DNA from: Sporomusa sp. KB1
GTDB lineage: Bacteria; Bacillota; Negativicutes; Sporomusales; Sporomusaceae
Length of the DNA stretch: 64,000 nucleotides
Assembly: GCF_007830295.1 (NCBI RefSeq)
Contig: NZ_VLKC01000002.1
Span: 2,840,200-2,904,199 of the forward strand
Direction of reading: 5' to 3'
The position numbers were made by a program, and so were the translations under genes. Below are positions 1 to 8,278 of this stretch, piece by piece. The notes under the pieces were generated by a model. That model ran no database searches. It was not told the DNA's origin and was given only the letters and a program-made list of their open reading frames with translations. Each line of letters begins with the position of its first letter. Within the stretch, counting starts at the first letter, position 1.

Positions 1-208
1 GTACCAGTTATTCCGCCAGGAGTAGAGCTGGGTAGCTACGTTCGGAAAGGATAAACGCTGAAAGCATCTAAGCGTGAAACCAGCCTTAAGATGAGGTCTG
101 TCATTCGAAAGAAGTAAGGCCCCTTGTAGATTACAAGGTAGATAGGCCAGATGTGGAAGTGGAGTAATCCATGCAGCTGACTGGTACTAATAGGCCGAGG
201 ACTTGACT
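1..208 (+). rRNA. 23S ribosomal RNA, 3' end (partial)
   Basis: The first 208 bases match the highly conserved 3' end of bacterial 23S rRNA, including the segment ending in ACTAATAGGCCGAGGACTTG. The gene begins before the window. The exact 3' end is estimated from the usual terminal helix. No 5S rRNA-like sequence follows in the next 150 bases, which is unusual for a bacterial rRNA operon; a tRNA-Asn gene comes next instead. Confidence 0.95.
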
Positions 209-356
209 TATATTCGAGGTTCAGTGATCGAAGTTCGAGTGTTCGAATGAGCAACGAATGAAGATAACGAACTAATAGATTAATCCTAATGCGCAGTCTT
301 TCTTCTGTGAAGTTTTTAGGGAACATACTTTAATGAGATGTTCACCTATTTAATAT

Positions 357-432
357 TCCTCGATAGCTCAGTTGGTAGAGCAATCGGCTGTTAACCGATT
401 TGTCGTAGGTTCGAGTCCTACTCGAGGAGCCA
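357..432 (+). tRNA. tRNA-Asn (GTT)
   Basis: A full cloverleaf can be drawn: acceptor arm TCCTCGA paired with TCGAGGA, D-loop AGCTCAGTTGGTAGAGC, anticodon loop CTGTTAA with GTT at 390-392, T-arm GGTTCGAGTCC, discriminator G and encoded CCA at 430-432. It lies about 150 bases after the 23S gene and is probably part of the same rRNA transcript. Confidence 0.97.
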
Positions 433-443
433 ACTTTGTTTGA

Positions 444-474
444 AAACGCCTTCACTTTTGTGAGGGCGTTTTTT
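444..474 (+). terminator. Rho-independent terminator after rRNA/tRNA-Asn
   Basis: An inverted repeat AACGCCTTCA / TGAGGGCGTT with a short loop is followed by TTTTTT. It closes the rRNA-tRNA transcription unit. Confidence 0.85.
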
Positions 475-1020
475 ATGATTTTGAGAGAAAGTATAACTTT
501 TTCTTAGGGTCAGGGCAATCTCAACTTCTGCTTTCGCCAAAGGCGCGGCGTAAGCCGTGGTTTCTATCTATGAAAAAGTCCTAAAATAAAGCACTATCTC
601 AATAGGCGGATAGTGCTTTTTGGTTTGGATGAAAAAAATACTATATATGGTAATCATTGCATAGTATAATATATAAACTACAATATGCTAGAATAAATGG
701 TGTCTTTTGGTTTTGAATGATAACACGGAAGAGTAAAATGTATTCGAATCCAAGTATAAAATAGTATTGCTTAGTGGTTTCCGCAGTAGAATCATCCTAT
801 ACATTTACATTGTAAATTGATATCAGCGCTGTGAGATTAGCTAAAGATTGTCGAAAATGATAGTAATAAAGCTGTTGAATTTAATTCCATTATTATTTAG
901 AATGTACATTAGTTGGATATACTTGAAAATATTACCATGTTTATTCACCTAAATACCAGTGTTTGTGTACAGCACAAACATGGAAACAATCATCAGGCGT
1001 AAGATAAAGGTAGTGAGGAC
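475..1020. other. Gene-free intergenic region
   Basis: This 546-base, AT-rich stretch has no credible coding sequence. A second hairpin, AAGCACTATC / GATAGTGCTT at 588-619 followed by TTTT, may be a backup terminator. Nothing else recognisable was seen before the diguanylate cyclase gene at 1021. Confidence 0.6.
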
Positions 1021-1926
1021 ATGATCAAAAAATCTGTTTCTGTTTTACTAATCTGTGATGCCAAGCAGCATGATGAAATTAAAACGACATTAGATGATGC
1101 TAGGATAGATATCTGCTTTAATCTGCATTGGAGCGGAAGTCTTTCAGAAGGTCTAGAAATATTGAATAATACTGCAATTGATGTTGTCCTGTTAGTTCTT
1201 GCACTTTTGGATAGCTACGGGACAAGTGGCCTGACGCAGATTCGAGATTCTAACCCGGATGTACCGGTGGTTGTTATGGTCGAAACAAGTGATGCTGCGG
1301 TGATTACCAAGGCGGTGCAGAATGGAGGCCAAGATGTTCTTGTTAAACAGGAAGTTACTGGCAATGCATTGGCGCGTTCGTTACTTTTTGCGATCGAACG
1401 GCAGCGGATAGTCCAGAAATTGCAGACTGCGTCGTTAGTTGATGAGCTTACTGGTTTATATAATCGGCGGGGTTTTATGAATTTTGCCAGCCACTATGTG
1501 CAAGTATCAAGACGATCAAGAAAAGGAATGCTATTGTTTTACGCTGATTTGGATAACATGAAGTTCATTAATGATAATTTTGGACACCAAGCGGGGGACC
1601 AAGCCATTGTTGCTACGACTCTCATACTTAAGAGTATTTTCCGTGGTTCGGATATTATTGCCCGTATTGGCGGTGACGAATTCGTTGTTTTGGTAGTAGA
1701 TACGACCTTAGCGTTTGCACCTAAAATTTTGGGACGATTAAGAGAAAAAGAAAAAGACAGCATCCAGCCCTATCCGCTATCTCTTAGTGTTGGCTTTGCT
1801 TATTACGATCCCGAAAACCCATGCACAATTCAAGAACTCCTAGTTAAAGCCGATAAGTATATGTATGAAAATAAACGGACCAAACGGAATGAAATGCAAG
1901 AGAGTACAATATTGGACGTCAATTAA
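1021..1926 (+). CDS. Diguanylate cyclase with degenerate receiver domain
   Basis: The 301-aa protein should make cyclic di-GMP from two GTP molecules in the cytoplasm. Residues 5-125 have the fold pattern of a response-regulator receiver. However, the phospho-acceptor Asp is replaced by Val59 (VVLLVLALLDS where receivers have LLDLGLPDS). Residues 138-290 form a GGDEF domain with intact GGDEF at 217-221. The inhibitory I-site RxxD is present at 208-211, five residues upstream, so product inhibition is expected. The gene stands alone between terminators. Since the phosphorylation Asp is missing, the N-terminal domain may sense something else or act as a dimerisation module. The GGDEF assignment is secure; the signal is unknown. 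Confidence 0.93.
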   Translation: MIKKSVSVLLICDAKQHDEIKTTLDDARIDICFNLHWSGSLSEGLEILNNTAIDVVLLVLALLDSYGTSGLTQIRDSNPDVPVVVMVETSDAAVITKAVQNGGQDVLVKQEVTGNALARSLLFAIERQRIVQKLQTASLVDELTGLYNRRGFMNFASHYVQVSRRSRKGMLLFYADLDNMKFINDNFGHQAGDQAIVATTLILKSIFRGSDIIARIGGDEFVVLVVDTTLAFAPKILGRLREKEKDSIQPYPLSLSVGFAYYDPENPCTIQELLVKADKYMYENKRTKRNEMQESTILDVN

Positions 1927-1939
1927 ATGTCTTCAAGAG

Positions 1940-1985
1940 TAAAGGACAATACACTTGTTTAAGTAAACAGCGTGTACTGTCCTTT
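1940..1985. terminator. Bidirectional terminator between convergent genes
   Basis: A long imperfect inverted repeat (AAAGGACA / TGTCCTTT with inner TACAC / GTGTA) lies between the cyclase gene and the convergent reductase gene. Confidence 0.7.
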
Positions 1986-2015
1986 ATATTTTAAACATTG
2001 ACAAATAGTAACACT

Positions 2016-2936
2016 TTATTCCAAAATTTCTTGCTTTCTCGATAATATTTCATCTGATAGCAGTTGCGTTTCAACATTTTTAAAACCAAGTCTTTCTATG
2101 GTTTGAGAAAAACGTTCTCCGGTTTTACCTTGCTCTTTGTAAAAAAGAATAGCCGTTTCAATTACGCGTAAAGCTTCTTCTTTATTTGTAAACAGTTTGT
2201 TTAACGCTTGGCCATGAGCTACGCATTTACCCCATCTGCCGCCAATGTATATCTTATAGCCCTGTATTCCTCCTTTTATCGCATCAAAATTGCATTTCCC
2301 AATACAGCGTCCGCAATGTTTACAGTTGTCAGCGTTAATTTCCAAAATACCGTCTACTATAGTAGCAGCGTTTACCGGACAACCTGAAGCAACCGAACAT
2401 TTTTTACAGCCCTTACACTGGTTTTTATCAAAATTAGGAATCATTTGACCAATAATACCTAAATCATTTAAGTTCGGTTTTACACAGTTATTTGGACAGC
2501 CACCTACTGCTATTTTAAATTTATGTGGCAATTTCACACTAGTATAGCCGTTGAAAAATCTTTCATGAATTTCTTTGGCTAAGCCGGAGGCATCGATAAG
2601 GCCATATTGGCAGGTGGTGCCTTTACAGGCGACAACAGGACGCACTTTAGCGCCTGTCCCCCCGGTAACGAGGTCTTCTTTGGCAATATAGGAACGGAAG
2701 TCTTCAATCTTGCTATAAGGAATACCCTGGCATTCTACACTAAGTCTTGTTGTAAAGGTTATCATACCATTACCAAATAACTCAGCAGCAGCAGCTATAC
2801 ATTTGGCTTGAGCAGCAGTAATAGCACCATTCACGGTAAGCACTCTTGCTGAAAAATTATCTGTTCCTCTGTTGTTAAGGAAGCCAAGTGCCTTCACTCT
2901 CTGTTCATCTTCCTTACTAATTGTTAATGTAGCCAT
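2016..2936 (-). CDS. Siroheme sulfite/nitrite reductase with ferredoxin domain
   Basis: This 306-aa protein belongs to the small single-chain NIR_SIR family of anaerobes. An N-terminal ferredoxin-like half domain (residues 25-90) is followed by the siroheme/[4Fe-4S] site with Cys104, Cys109, Cys147 and Cys151 (ACKGTTC and GGCPNNC). Two [4Fe-4S] ferredoxin motifs follow, with Cys174/177/180/186 and Cys205/208/211/215. It probably reduces sulfite to sulfide, or nitrite to ammonia, in the cytoplasm with ferredoxin-derived electrons. The first Cys pair is spaced C-x4-C rather than the usual C-x5-C. A divergent LysR gene suggests dedicated control. Sulfite fits the rich sulfate-assimilation content nearby, since no other sulfite reductase is present, but the substrate is not proven. 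Confidence 0.85.
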   Translation of the reverse strand: MATLTISKEDEQRVKALGFLNNRGTDNFSARVLTVNGAITAAQAKCIAAAAELFGNGMITFTTRLSVECQGIPYSKIEDFRSYIAKEDLVTGGTGAKVRPVVACKGTTCQYGLIDASGLAKEIHERFFNGYTSVKLPHKFKIAVGGCPNNCVKPNLNDLGIIGQMIPNFDKNQCKGCKKCSVASGCPVNAATIVDGILEINADNCKHCGRCIGKCNFDAIKGGIQGYKIYIGGRWGKCVAHGQALNKLFTNKEEALRVIETAILFYKEQGKTGERFSQTIERLGFKNVETQLLSDEILSRKQEILE

Positions 2937-2975
2937 TTTTCATATTCTCCCATGCTATTATTTCTAAAAAATATC

Positions 2976-3038
2976 TATGATAACAATATAACACTTGTTG
3001 ATTAATAATTAAAGTGATATTATTTTATGATAATCATA
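2976..3038. promoter_or_regulatory. Probable LysR operator pair
   Basis: Between the divergent reductase and LysR genes lies the perfect odd palindrome TATGATAATCATA (3026-3038), which has the T-N11-A form of LysR-type operators. A related half-matching copy TATGATAACAATA sits at 2976-2988, 50 bases away. Two such sites in a divergent gap are the classical arrangement for LysR autoregulation and activation of the neighbour. Binding is inferred. Confidence 0.55.
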
Positions 3039-3089
3039 GGTAAAACCTATTAATAGTAAATTTGGCTTTTAAAAGTTTAAGGAGAAAAA

Positions 3090-4013
3090 ATGACAATACG
3101 GCATCTAAAAATCTTTATTGCTGTGGCCGAAACTGGTAAGATGAGTGCTGCTGCTGCCAAATATTTTATTTCTCAGCCAACGGTGAGCCAAGCAATTAAA
3201 GAATTGGAAAATCATTATGGAGTATTGCTATTTGAAAGAATTTCAAAAAAGTTATACATAACGGAAGCCGGGAAAAATCTACTTACCTATGCCAGGGTAG
3301 CAGTAAAGCAATTTGATGAATTGAACAAGTATATGCTTATCGGAGGTCACTCGGAAAAAATACGTATTGGTGCTACGGTAACAGTAGGCTCCTGTCTGTT
3401 ACCGTCCATTCTTACTCATTTTAAGGAACGAATGCCGCATGTGGGAACCTTTGCCTATATGAATAATACAAAATCTATAGAAGATAAAATTCTGAAAGCA
3501 GAGTTGGATATCGGAATTGTGGAAGGTCAGGTCAAAAGCCATGAATTAGTAAACACTCCGGCCATAAAGGATTATCTTGTTATTATATGTGCTAAAAGCC
3601 ACAGTTTTGCGGGCCGTAAACGGATTTCGATAAAAGAACTCGAGAATGAATATTTTGTAATGCGCGAAGAGGGAAGCGGCACCAGGGAATTGTTTGAGAA
3701 TTATATGCAAAATAATGGAACTAAAATGAAAGTCGCCTGGGAAGTAACTTGTCCGGGCGTAATAAAAAATGCTGTATTGGAGAATAATTGCCTGGCAGCG
3801 ATATCGATAAGATTGGTGGAAGAAGAGGTAAAAAGTGGACAGCTGTATGTGATAAAGAGTAAAGAAAACGCTTGGGATAGATCATTTAACATAGTCTATT
3901 ATAAAAATAAGTATATAAGTGAAAGTATGAAAACGGTAATGGAAATCGTTAAGGAGTATAACAACGCAGATATCTTAAAGGGTATACCAACAGGAACCCT
4001 TGTAAATGATTGA
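3090..4013 (+). CDS. LysR-type transcriptional regulator
   Basis: The 307-aa protein has the canonical LysR architecture. The N-terminal winged helix-turn-helix is at about residues 16-50 (SAAAAKYFISQPTVSQAIKELE), and a periplasmic-binding-like effector domain spans about 90-290. The start ATG has AAGGAG five bases upstream. It is divergent from the siroheme reductase gene and probably controls it through the T-N11-A sites between them. The effector could be a sulfur or nitrogen metabolite such as O-acetylserine or nitrite; the sequence does not decide this. Confidence 0.92.
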   Translation: MTIRHLKIFIAVAETGKMSAAAAKYFISQPTVSQAIKELENHYGVLLFERISKKLYITEAGKNLLTYARVAVKQFDELNKYMLIGGHSEKIRIGATVTVGSCLLPSILTHFKERMPHVGTFAYMNNTKSIEDKILKAELDIGIVEGQVKSHELVNTPAIKDYLVIICAKSHSFAGRKRISIKELENEYFVMREEGSGTRELFENYMQNNGTKMKVAWEVTCPGVIKNAVLENNCLAAISIRLVEEEVKSGQLYVIKSKENAWDRSFNIVYYKNKYISESMKTVMEIVKEYNNADILKGIPTGTLVND

Positions 4014-4222
4014 TTGACAGCCAAGAAAAACCTCATCCCTCCCCTTGGCAATTTAATGATTTCTCTGGACGCCAGAGCGGGTACTATCGTAAGAATCTGG
4101 CCAGAGCCAACCACTAGATTGATTTCAAACGGCCAAAACAGCATAAAAACAGCAATGTTGGTAATTATATATTGGGTGAATTCTCTGAGAAACTTGTCTG
4201 GATATCTCAAAGGAGGCTGTTT

Positions 4223-5191
4223 ATGCAGGCCTATTTAGGAATTGATGTTGGTTCAGTTAGTACCAATGTGATCATTTTGGATGACCAAGCAGTAGTGAGG
4301 GATACTTTATATATCCGTACCCAAGGACGTCCCATTGAAGCCGTGCAAACAGGTTTACGGCAAATTTATGAGCGCAATCCGGATATTATGGTGCGTGGTG
4401 TAGGGACTACGGGGAGTGCAAGGGTACTGAGCGGTGTTGTAATAGGGGCAGATAGTGTAAAAAATGAGATTACAGCCCATGCTGTTGCGGCTATGCATCT
4501 GGTACCGGATGTACAGACTGTACTCGAAATTGGCGGACAGGATTCCAAAATTATTATTATGCGCAGTGGGATTGTAACCGATTTTGCCATGAATACCGTA
4601 TGTGCCGCTGGTACAGGCTCTTTTCTTGATCAGCAGGCAGCTAGACTCAATATTCCTATTGAGCAATTCGGCGATATCGCGTTAGAATCTCAGGCACCTG
4701 TGCGAGTTGCCGGTCGCTGTGCTGTATTTGCTGAGTCTGATATGATTCATAAACAACAGACCGGGCATTCAACTGCTGATATTTTAAATGGTTTATGTCA
4801 GGCATTGGTTCGCAACTATCTCAATAATGTCGGTAAAGGAAAGCAAATTAAAGAACCTATTTTATTTCAAGGGGGGGTGGCCGCGAATAAGGGTATGTGC
4901 CGGGCCTTTGAAGAGGCACTAAATACTAAAGTACTAGTTCCGCCTCACTTTAATGTTATGGGCGCTGTCGGCGCGGCTTTGTTAGCTAAGGAAGAAGTTA
5001 GTGATGGCCGGCCTACGGCATTTCGTGGTTTTGGGGTTACTGATTTTAGCTATCAGCCGAAAAGCTTTGAGTGCTCAGGCTGTGCTAATATGTGTGAAAT
5101 TGTTGAAATTATATTGAACGACAAAGTCATTAGCCGTTGGGGAGATCACTGTGGAAAGTGGTCAAATAATGTGAGTGAGTCGCTGCAATAA
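4223..5191 (+). CDS. 2-Hydroxyacyl-CoA dehydratase activase (HgdC/BadF family)
   Basis: This 322-aa ASKHA ATPase matches the activator component (archerase) of 2-hydroxyacyl-CoA dehydratases. That component injects one electron into its dehydratase at the cost of ATP. The first phosphate loop GIDVGSVSTN is at residues 6-15. The ligands of the subunit-bridging [4Fe-4S] cluster are Cys127 (TVCAAGTG) and Cys166 (AGRCAVFAESD). A Cys-rich C-terminus (CSGCANMC) is typical of the larger variants. The start was chosen at ATG 4223, with AAAGGAGG eight bases upstream, not the longer reading frame. No dehydratase is adjacent; two related activase-associated proteins lie at 37-39 kb. Confidence 0.88.
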   Translation: MQAYLGIDVGSVSTNVIILDDQAVVRDTLYIRTQGRPIEAVQTGLRQIYERNPDIMVRGVGTTGSARVLSGVVIGADSVKNEITAHAVAAMHLVPDVQTVLEIGGQDSKIIIMRSGIVTDFAMNTVCAAGTGSFLDQQAARLNIPIEQFGDIALESQAPVRVAGRCAVFAESDMIHKQQTGHSTADILNGLCQALVRNYLNNVGKGKQIKEPILFQGGVAANKGMCRAFEEALNTKVLVPPHFNVMGAVGAALLAKEEVSDGRPTAFRGFGVTDFSYQPKSFECSGCANMCEIVEIILNDKVISRWGDHCGKWSNNVSESLQ

Positions 5192-5195
5192 GATA

Positions 5196-5282
5196 AGACT
5201 TGGTTTGTGCCAAGTCCTTTAGGACGCCGGCAGAAGCCGTAGTCGTTCTATCCAGGGAAAGTTAGCCTTTCCATCTGGATAG
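5196..5282 (-). repeat. Interspersed repeat family B, copy 1
   Basis: Read on the minus strand, this contains TATCCAGATGGAAAGGCTAA, then CTTTCCCTGGAT, then ACGGCTTCTGCCGGCGTCCT. Copies with the same blocks occur at 26314, 37201 and 56920. It includes the inverted repeat ATCCAG / CTGGAT. Confidence 0.75.
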
Positions 5283-5283
5283 T

Positions 5284-5324
5284 CAAAAAACCTTTGAGTA
5301 AATTTATTTACTCAAAGGTTTTTG
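5284..5324. terminator. Bidirectional terminator
   Basis: A nearly perfect hairpin CAAAAAACCTTTGAGTAAA / TTTACTCAAAGGTTTTTG with T-runs on both strands separates the convergent activase and EamA genes. Confidence 0.85.
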
Positions 5325-5362
5325 ATTTGGAAGAGGGAAGTTAAGTATATTAAATGTTAGCT

Positions 5363-5788
5363 TTACTGGAAACTGATTAATACCAGGCCTATAGTTATAA
5401 AAAAGGCACCCACGACTTGACTGGTGGTAACCATTTCGTGAAGTAGAAAATAGCTTAAAACTAGAGTAATCAGAGGAGCACAGGCCATAATCAGAGATAC
5501 CTCATTTATATTGCCAGCTTTTAAAGCATAAAAATAGGCTAGGTCGCCGAGTAGAGCGGCTAGTATGGCTTCAATTGTAATGAGTATCCAGAGTGATGGT
5601 GGTACAGTGAGAAGTTCATTGTAACCGCGGGCGCTAAGAAACCATGTGGCAATAATGATCGCTGCAATCGCCGTGCGCAGAACAAACGCGGTGACAGGGT
5701 TCATGCTATTTAAAACTGTTTTGCCGAATAATGGTGCTAAACCTAAGCAAAAAACTCCAGCTAAGGCATATACTATAAACATGCTCAT
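5363..5788 (-). CDS. Small EamA/DMT-family membrane transporter
   Basis: The 141-aa hydrophobic protein has about five predicted membrane helices. It covers one EamA repeat, half the length of a classical ten-helix drug/metabolite transporter, so it probably works as a dimer. A close paralogue with the same order of motifs (CLGLAPLFGK, NPVTAFVLRT, ALLGDLAYFYALK) is encoded at 36340-36759. The substrate is unknown. The gene is monocistronic and ends at a shared terminator. Confidence 0.8.
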   Translation of the reverse strand: MSMFIVYALAGVFCLGLAPLFGKTVLNSMNPVTAFVLRTAIAAIIIATWFLSARGYNELLTVPPSLWILITIEAILAALLGDLAYFYALKAGNINEVSLIMACAPLITLVLSYFLLHEMVTTSQVVGAFFITIGLVLISFQ

Positions 5789-5889
5789 TCCTCATTTCAC
5801 AGTAAGCTTGTTGTAGATAAATATGCTAAAATAAGTTAAAAAAAGAACTATAGACCTGCTCATTTAAATGCTAATATTATATATAGGCT

Positions 5890-6213
5890 TTGTATTACAC
5901 AAAGGGGGCTGATTCAAAGACTGGGTACGTCATTTCCATATGGCACTTTATTTCTAATGTTGTAGGGTGCTTTATCATTGGTATTTTTATAACAATCGTT
6001 ACCGAAAAATTCATTGTAAATTCGTATTGGCGTTTGTTGATTACGACTGGCTTTTTGGATGGGCTTACCACTTTTTCCTCTTACAGCTATGAAACATTTA
6101 AATTGTTTGAGGATACCGGTATTAATGCTGCGTTTTACAACATTGCCGCCAACCTGATTAGCGGACTGTTGGCTACTTGGCTAGAAATCAAAGCGATTAG
6201 GATTTTATTTTAA
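5890..6213 (+). pseudogene. Truncated fluoride channel gene (crcB/fluC-like)
   Basis: The reading frame shows the CrcB/Fluc hallmarks: an Asn-Val-Val-Gly-x-Phe pore segment (FISNVVGCFIIG) and the Phe-box helix GFLDGLTTFSSYSYET. The first membrane helix and its Gly-rich start are absent. An in-frame TAG lies two codons before the only start (TTG at 5890), and there is no good ribosome binding site or fluoride riboswitch upstream. Full-length proteins have about 120-130 residues with four helices; this frame gives 107. It is probably a 5'-truncated remnant, though a shortened functional protein cannot be excluded. pfkA follows after 18 bases. Confidence 0.7.
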
Positions 6214-6231
6214 CGGAGAGGCGGGAGTAGT

Positions 6232-7191
6232 ATGAAGAAGATTGCGGTAATAACTAGTGGTGGTGACTGCCCGGGAATGAATGCGGCTATTCGAGCAGTA
6301 GTTCGTGTGGCATTGACTTGCGGGATTGAGGTATGGGGAATTAGAAACGGCTATGCGGGCATGATTGCTGATGATATGACGAAATTAGATTCACGTTCTG
6401 TAGGGGATATTATCCAAAAGGGGGGGACATTTTTAGGTACGGCCCGCAGTGAAGAGTTTAAAACCTTGCAGGGACAGCAAAAGGCGGCTGGCAATTTGCA
6501 GGCACATGGTATTGAAGGCCTCGTTGTTATTGGCGGTGACGGTTCTCTTACCGGAGCTAAACAACTGAGCGAGCTTGGAATTAAGATTGTTGGGTTGCCA
6601 GGGACGATTGACAATGATATTTGGGGCACAGATTATACGATTGGTTTTGATACAGCCGTAAATACAGCACTTGATGCTATAAATAAATTGCGAGATACCG
6701 CCTCTGCGCATGGACGGGTTATGCTGGTTGAGGTAATGGGGCGGGCGTGTGGCTGGATTGCGCTTACAGCGGGACTAGCAGGTGGGGCCGAAATTATTCT
6801 TATTCCAGAACAGCCCTTCTCATCAGATAATATTTGCAAAAAACTGGTAGATTCGCGCTCTAAGGGTAAGAAATACAGTATTATTGTGGTGGCTGAGGGT
6901 GCCAGTAGTGCGATTGATCTGGGTAAATACATCTCAGCCAAGACGGGATTAGAGACGAGGGTATCGGTTATTGGACATATTCAGCGTGGCGGAGCACCTA
7001 CGGTAGCAGATCGCCTGTTGGCTAGCCGCTTAGCGGAGCGAGCAGTCAGAGCTCTTGCGGATGGTAGAAGTGATGTTATGATTGGCTACCACAATAACCA
7101 ATGTGTGGAAGTACCCATTGCTGATGCTGTTGGTAAGAAAAAAGACATTGATCCAGAGTTATATCGCCTGGCTGATGTTTTATCTCAATAA
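6232..7191 (+). CDS. pfkA: ATP-dependent 6-phosphofructokinase
   Basis: The 319-aa protein phosphorylates fructose 6-phosphate to fructose 1,6-bisphosphate, the committed step of glycolysis. Seen motifs are the ATP site GGDCPGMNAAIR, GGDGS, the catalytic loop GTIDNDI with the proton-acceptor Asp, and the substrate segment MGRACGWIAL. Length equals that of classical bacterial PfkA (about 320 residues) and the position after the GGD motif is Gly, as in ATP-dependent enzymes. The start has GGAGAGGCGGGAG upstream. A strong terminator follows. Confidence 0.97.
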   Translation: MKKIAVITSGGDCPGMNAAIRAVVRVALTCGIEVWGIRNGYAGMIADDMTKLDSRSVGDIIQKGGTFLGTARSEEFKTLQGQQKAAGNLQAHGIEGLVVIGGDGSLTGAKQLSELGIKIVGLPGTIDNDIWGTDYTIGFDTAVNTALDAINKLRDTASAHGRVMLVEVMGRACGWIALTAGLAGGAEIILIPEQPFSSDNICKKLVDSRSKGKKYSIIVVAEGASSAIDLGKYISAKTGLETRVSVIGHIQRGGAPTVADRLLASRLAERAVRALADGRSDVMIGYHNNQCVEVPIADAVGKKKDIDPELYRLADVLSQ

Positions 7192-7214
7192 GATTTATAC
7201 TTTCTGTTAGGGTA

Positions 7215-7257
7215 AAAAATCCCGCATTTATTTCCAGGGAAATAAATGCGGGATTTT
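7215..7257. terminator. Bidirectional terminator
   Basis: A perfect 18-bp inverted repeat (AAAATCCCGCATTTATTT and its complement) separates pfkA from the convergent cupin gene. Confidence 0.9.
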
Positions 7258-7293
7258 GTCTGATATCCGGATAATGAGAGGTGTCCCAATAAG

Positions 7294-7629
7294 TTACATT
7301 ACAAGTACCAGTAGCATTTTAAAGTTTTCTACAGCATCAAGGCCATGAGGAATTCCAGCCGGCATAACAACGACTTGTCCGGTAGTAGCTGCGACTTTTT
7401 CGTTGCCAATTGTAATTTCAGCCTTTCCATCAAGGATGTAGACCATGGCATCGCCGGGGGCAGAGTGGCTGCTGATAGCTTCGCCTTTGGCAAAAGCAAA
7501 GAGGGTCATACTAAGTGCCTGATTTTGTGATAAAGTCAGGCTTACCACTTTGCCAGGTTGATAATCTACCAGAGTAACCATTTCCAGGGCTTTGCTGAAC
7601 TCAATATTTTTGATAAATTGCTTTTCCAT
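7294..7629 (-). CDS. Single-domain cupin protein
   Basis: The 111-aa protein consists of one cupin beta-barrel. The first motif G(x)5SSHSAPGDAMVYILDG and the second motif PAGIPHGLDA carry His residues that may bind a metal. It resembles the stand-alone cupins often found in anaerobic Firmicutes, whose substrates are mostly unknown. A strong GGAGG lies before the start at 7629. No operon partner is present. Confidence 0.85.
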   Translation of the reverse strand: MEKQFIKNIEFSKALEMVTLVDYQPGKVVSLTLSQNQALSMTLFAFAKGEAISSHSAPGDAMVYILDGKAEITIGNEKVAATTGQVVVMPAGIPHGLDAVENFKMLLVLVM

Positions 7630-7777
7630 TATAATAACCTCCTTGTAGTTGGTATGAATTGTATCTTTGTATTTAGTTTACCAAATCAATTTAGAAGAGA
7701 CTGTGACGCAAGTCACAGTTTGCCGAAAAAACAGGCCGGAGTTGGCCTGCTTTTTGCATTTTTGTTCTCTTTTACTT

Positions 7778-8065
7778 TTAGCGAACATCATTATTCAAAT
7801 CAAGAATCCCGTCTTCAGAAACCCGTACATTAAGGCTAGCATTCTCTTCATGCCCCCAGAGCATTTTTGCTACTAAACTGTTCGCAGCGTATTTATTGTT
7901 AAACTTGAGTGCCCCTGCCCGGAAAGTATCATGGGTGTTATCAAAACTACTCTCATGGGTTACCACATTGGTGTGGTCAATATCAGGACCTTCATGAAAG
8001 GCGGGAGCTGCAGGGGAAGCAGATAGGGTGGTTCCTACTTGTAAATTATTTTTAGTTTCAGTCAT
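7778..8065 (-). CDS. Hypothetical protein, 95 aa
   Basis: I do not recognise this protein. The start was placed at ATG 8065 (Met-Thr-Glu-Thr-Lys) because AGGAGGAAC lies directly upstream; a longer frame has no such site. It is soluble and mildly acidic, has several His residues in the N-terminal half (FHEGPDIDHTN) and no membrane segment or Cys. It faces the asnB gene divergently. No function can be proposed. Confidence 0.6.
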   Translation of the reverse strand: MTETKNNLQVGTTLSASPAAPAFHEGPDIDHTNVVTHESSFDNTHDTFRAGALKFNNKYAANSLVAKMLWGHEENASLNVRVSEDGILDLNNDVR

Positions 8066-8278
8066 GATAAGTTCCTCCTGATTGCAACGGGTGCATTTGA
8101 AGTTAGCGTATCCGTTGAATCCTTGTGCCATACATACTTTCTTTGAGTTTGTGGCAATTGTTTGTTATCGTGCATATCTATAAGCATGTGATGCGTGAGG
8201 CAAAGTCGCCTGTGCAACGTACCAGAGAGCTGGCTGCGTGTTGACACAGGCTATTCTTTTGGGGAGATGATGGGTACA

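Noticed and set aside
505..565. Possible fifth copy of repeat family B after the tRNA-Asn terminator
   Set aside because: Only a vague similarity (GCGGCGTAAGCCGTGG) is visible; the core CTTTCCCTGGATTGAAC block is missing.
3899..4210. Open frames on both strands between LysR and the activase gene (103 aa minus, 74 aa plus)
   Set aside because: They overlap the end of the LysR gene or lack ribosome binding sites. The minus-strand frame is partly protein-like (LVVGSGQILTIVPALASREI), so it may be a gene remnant, but I could not assign it.
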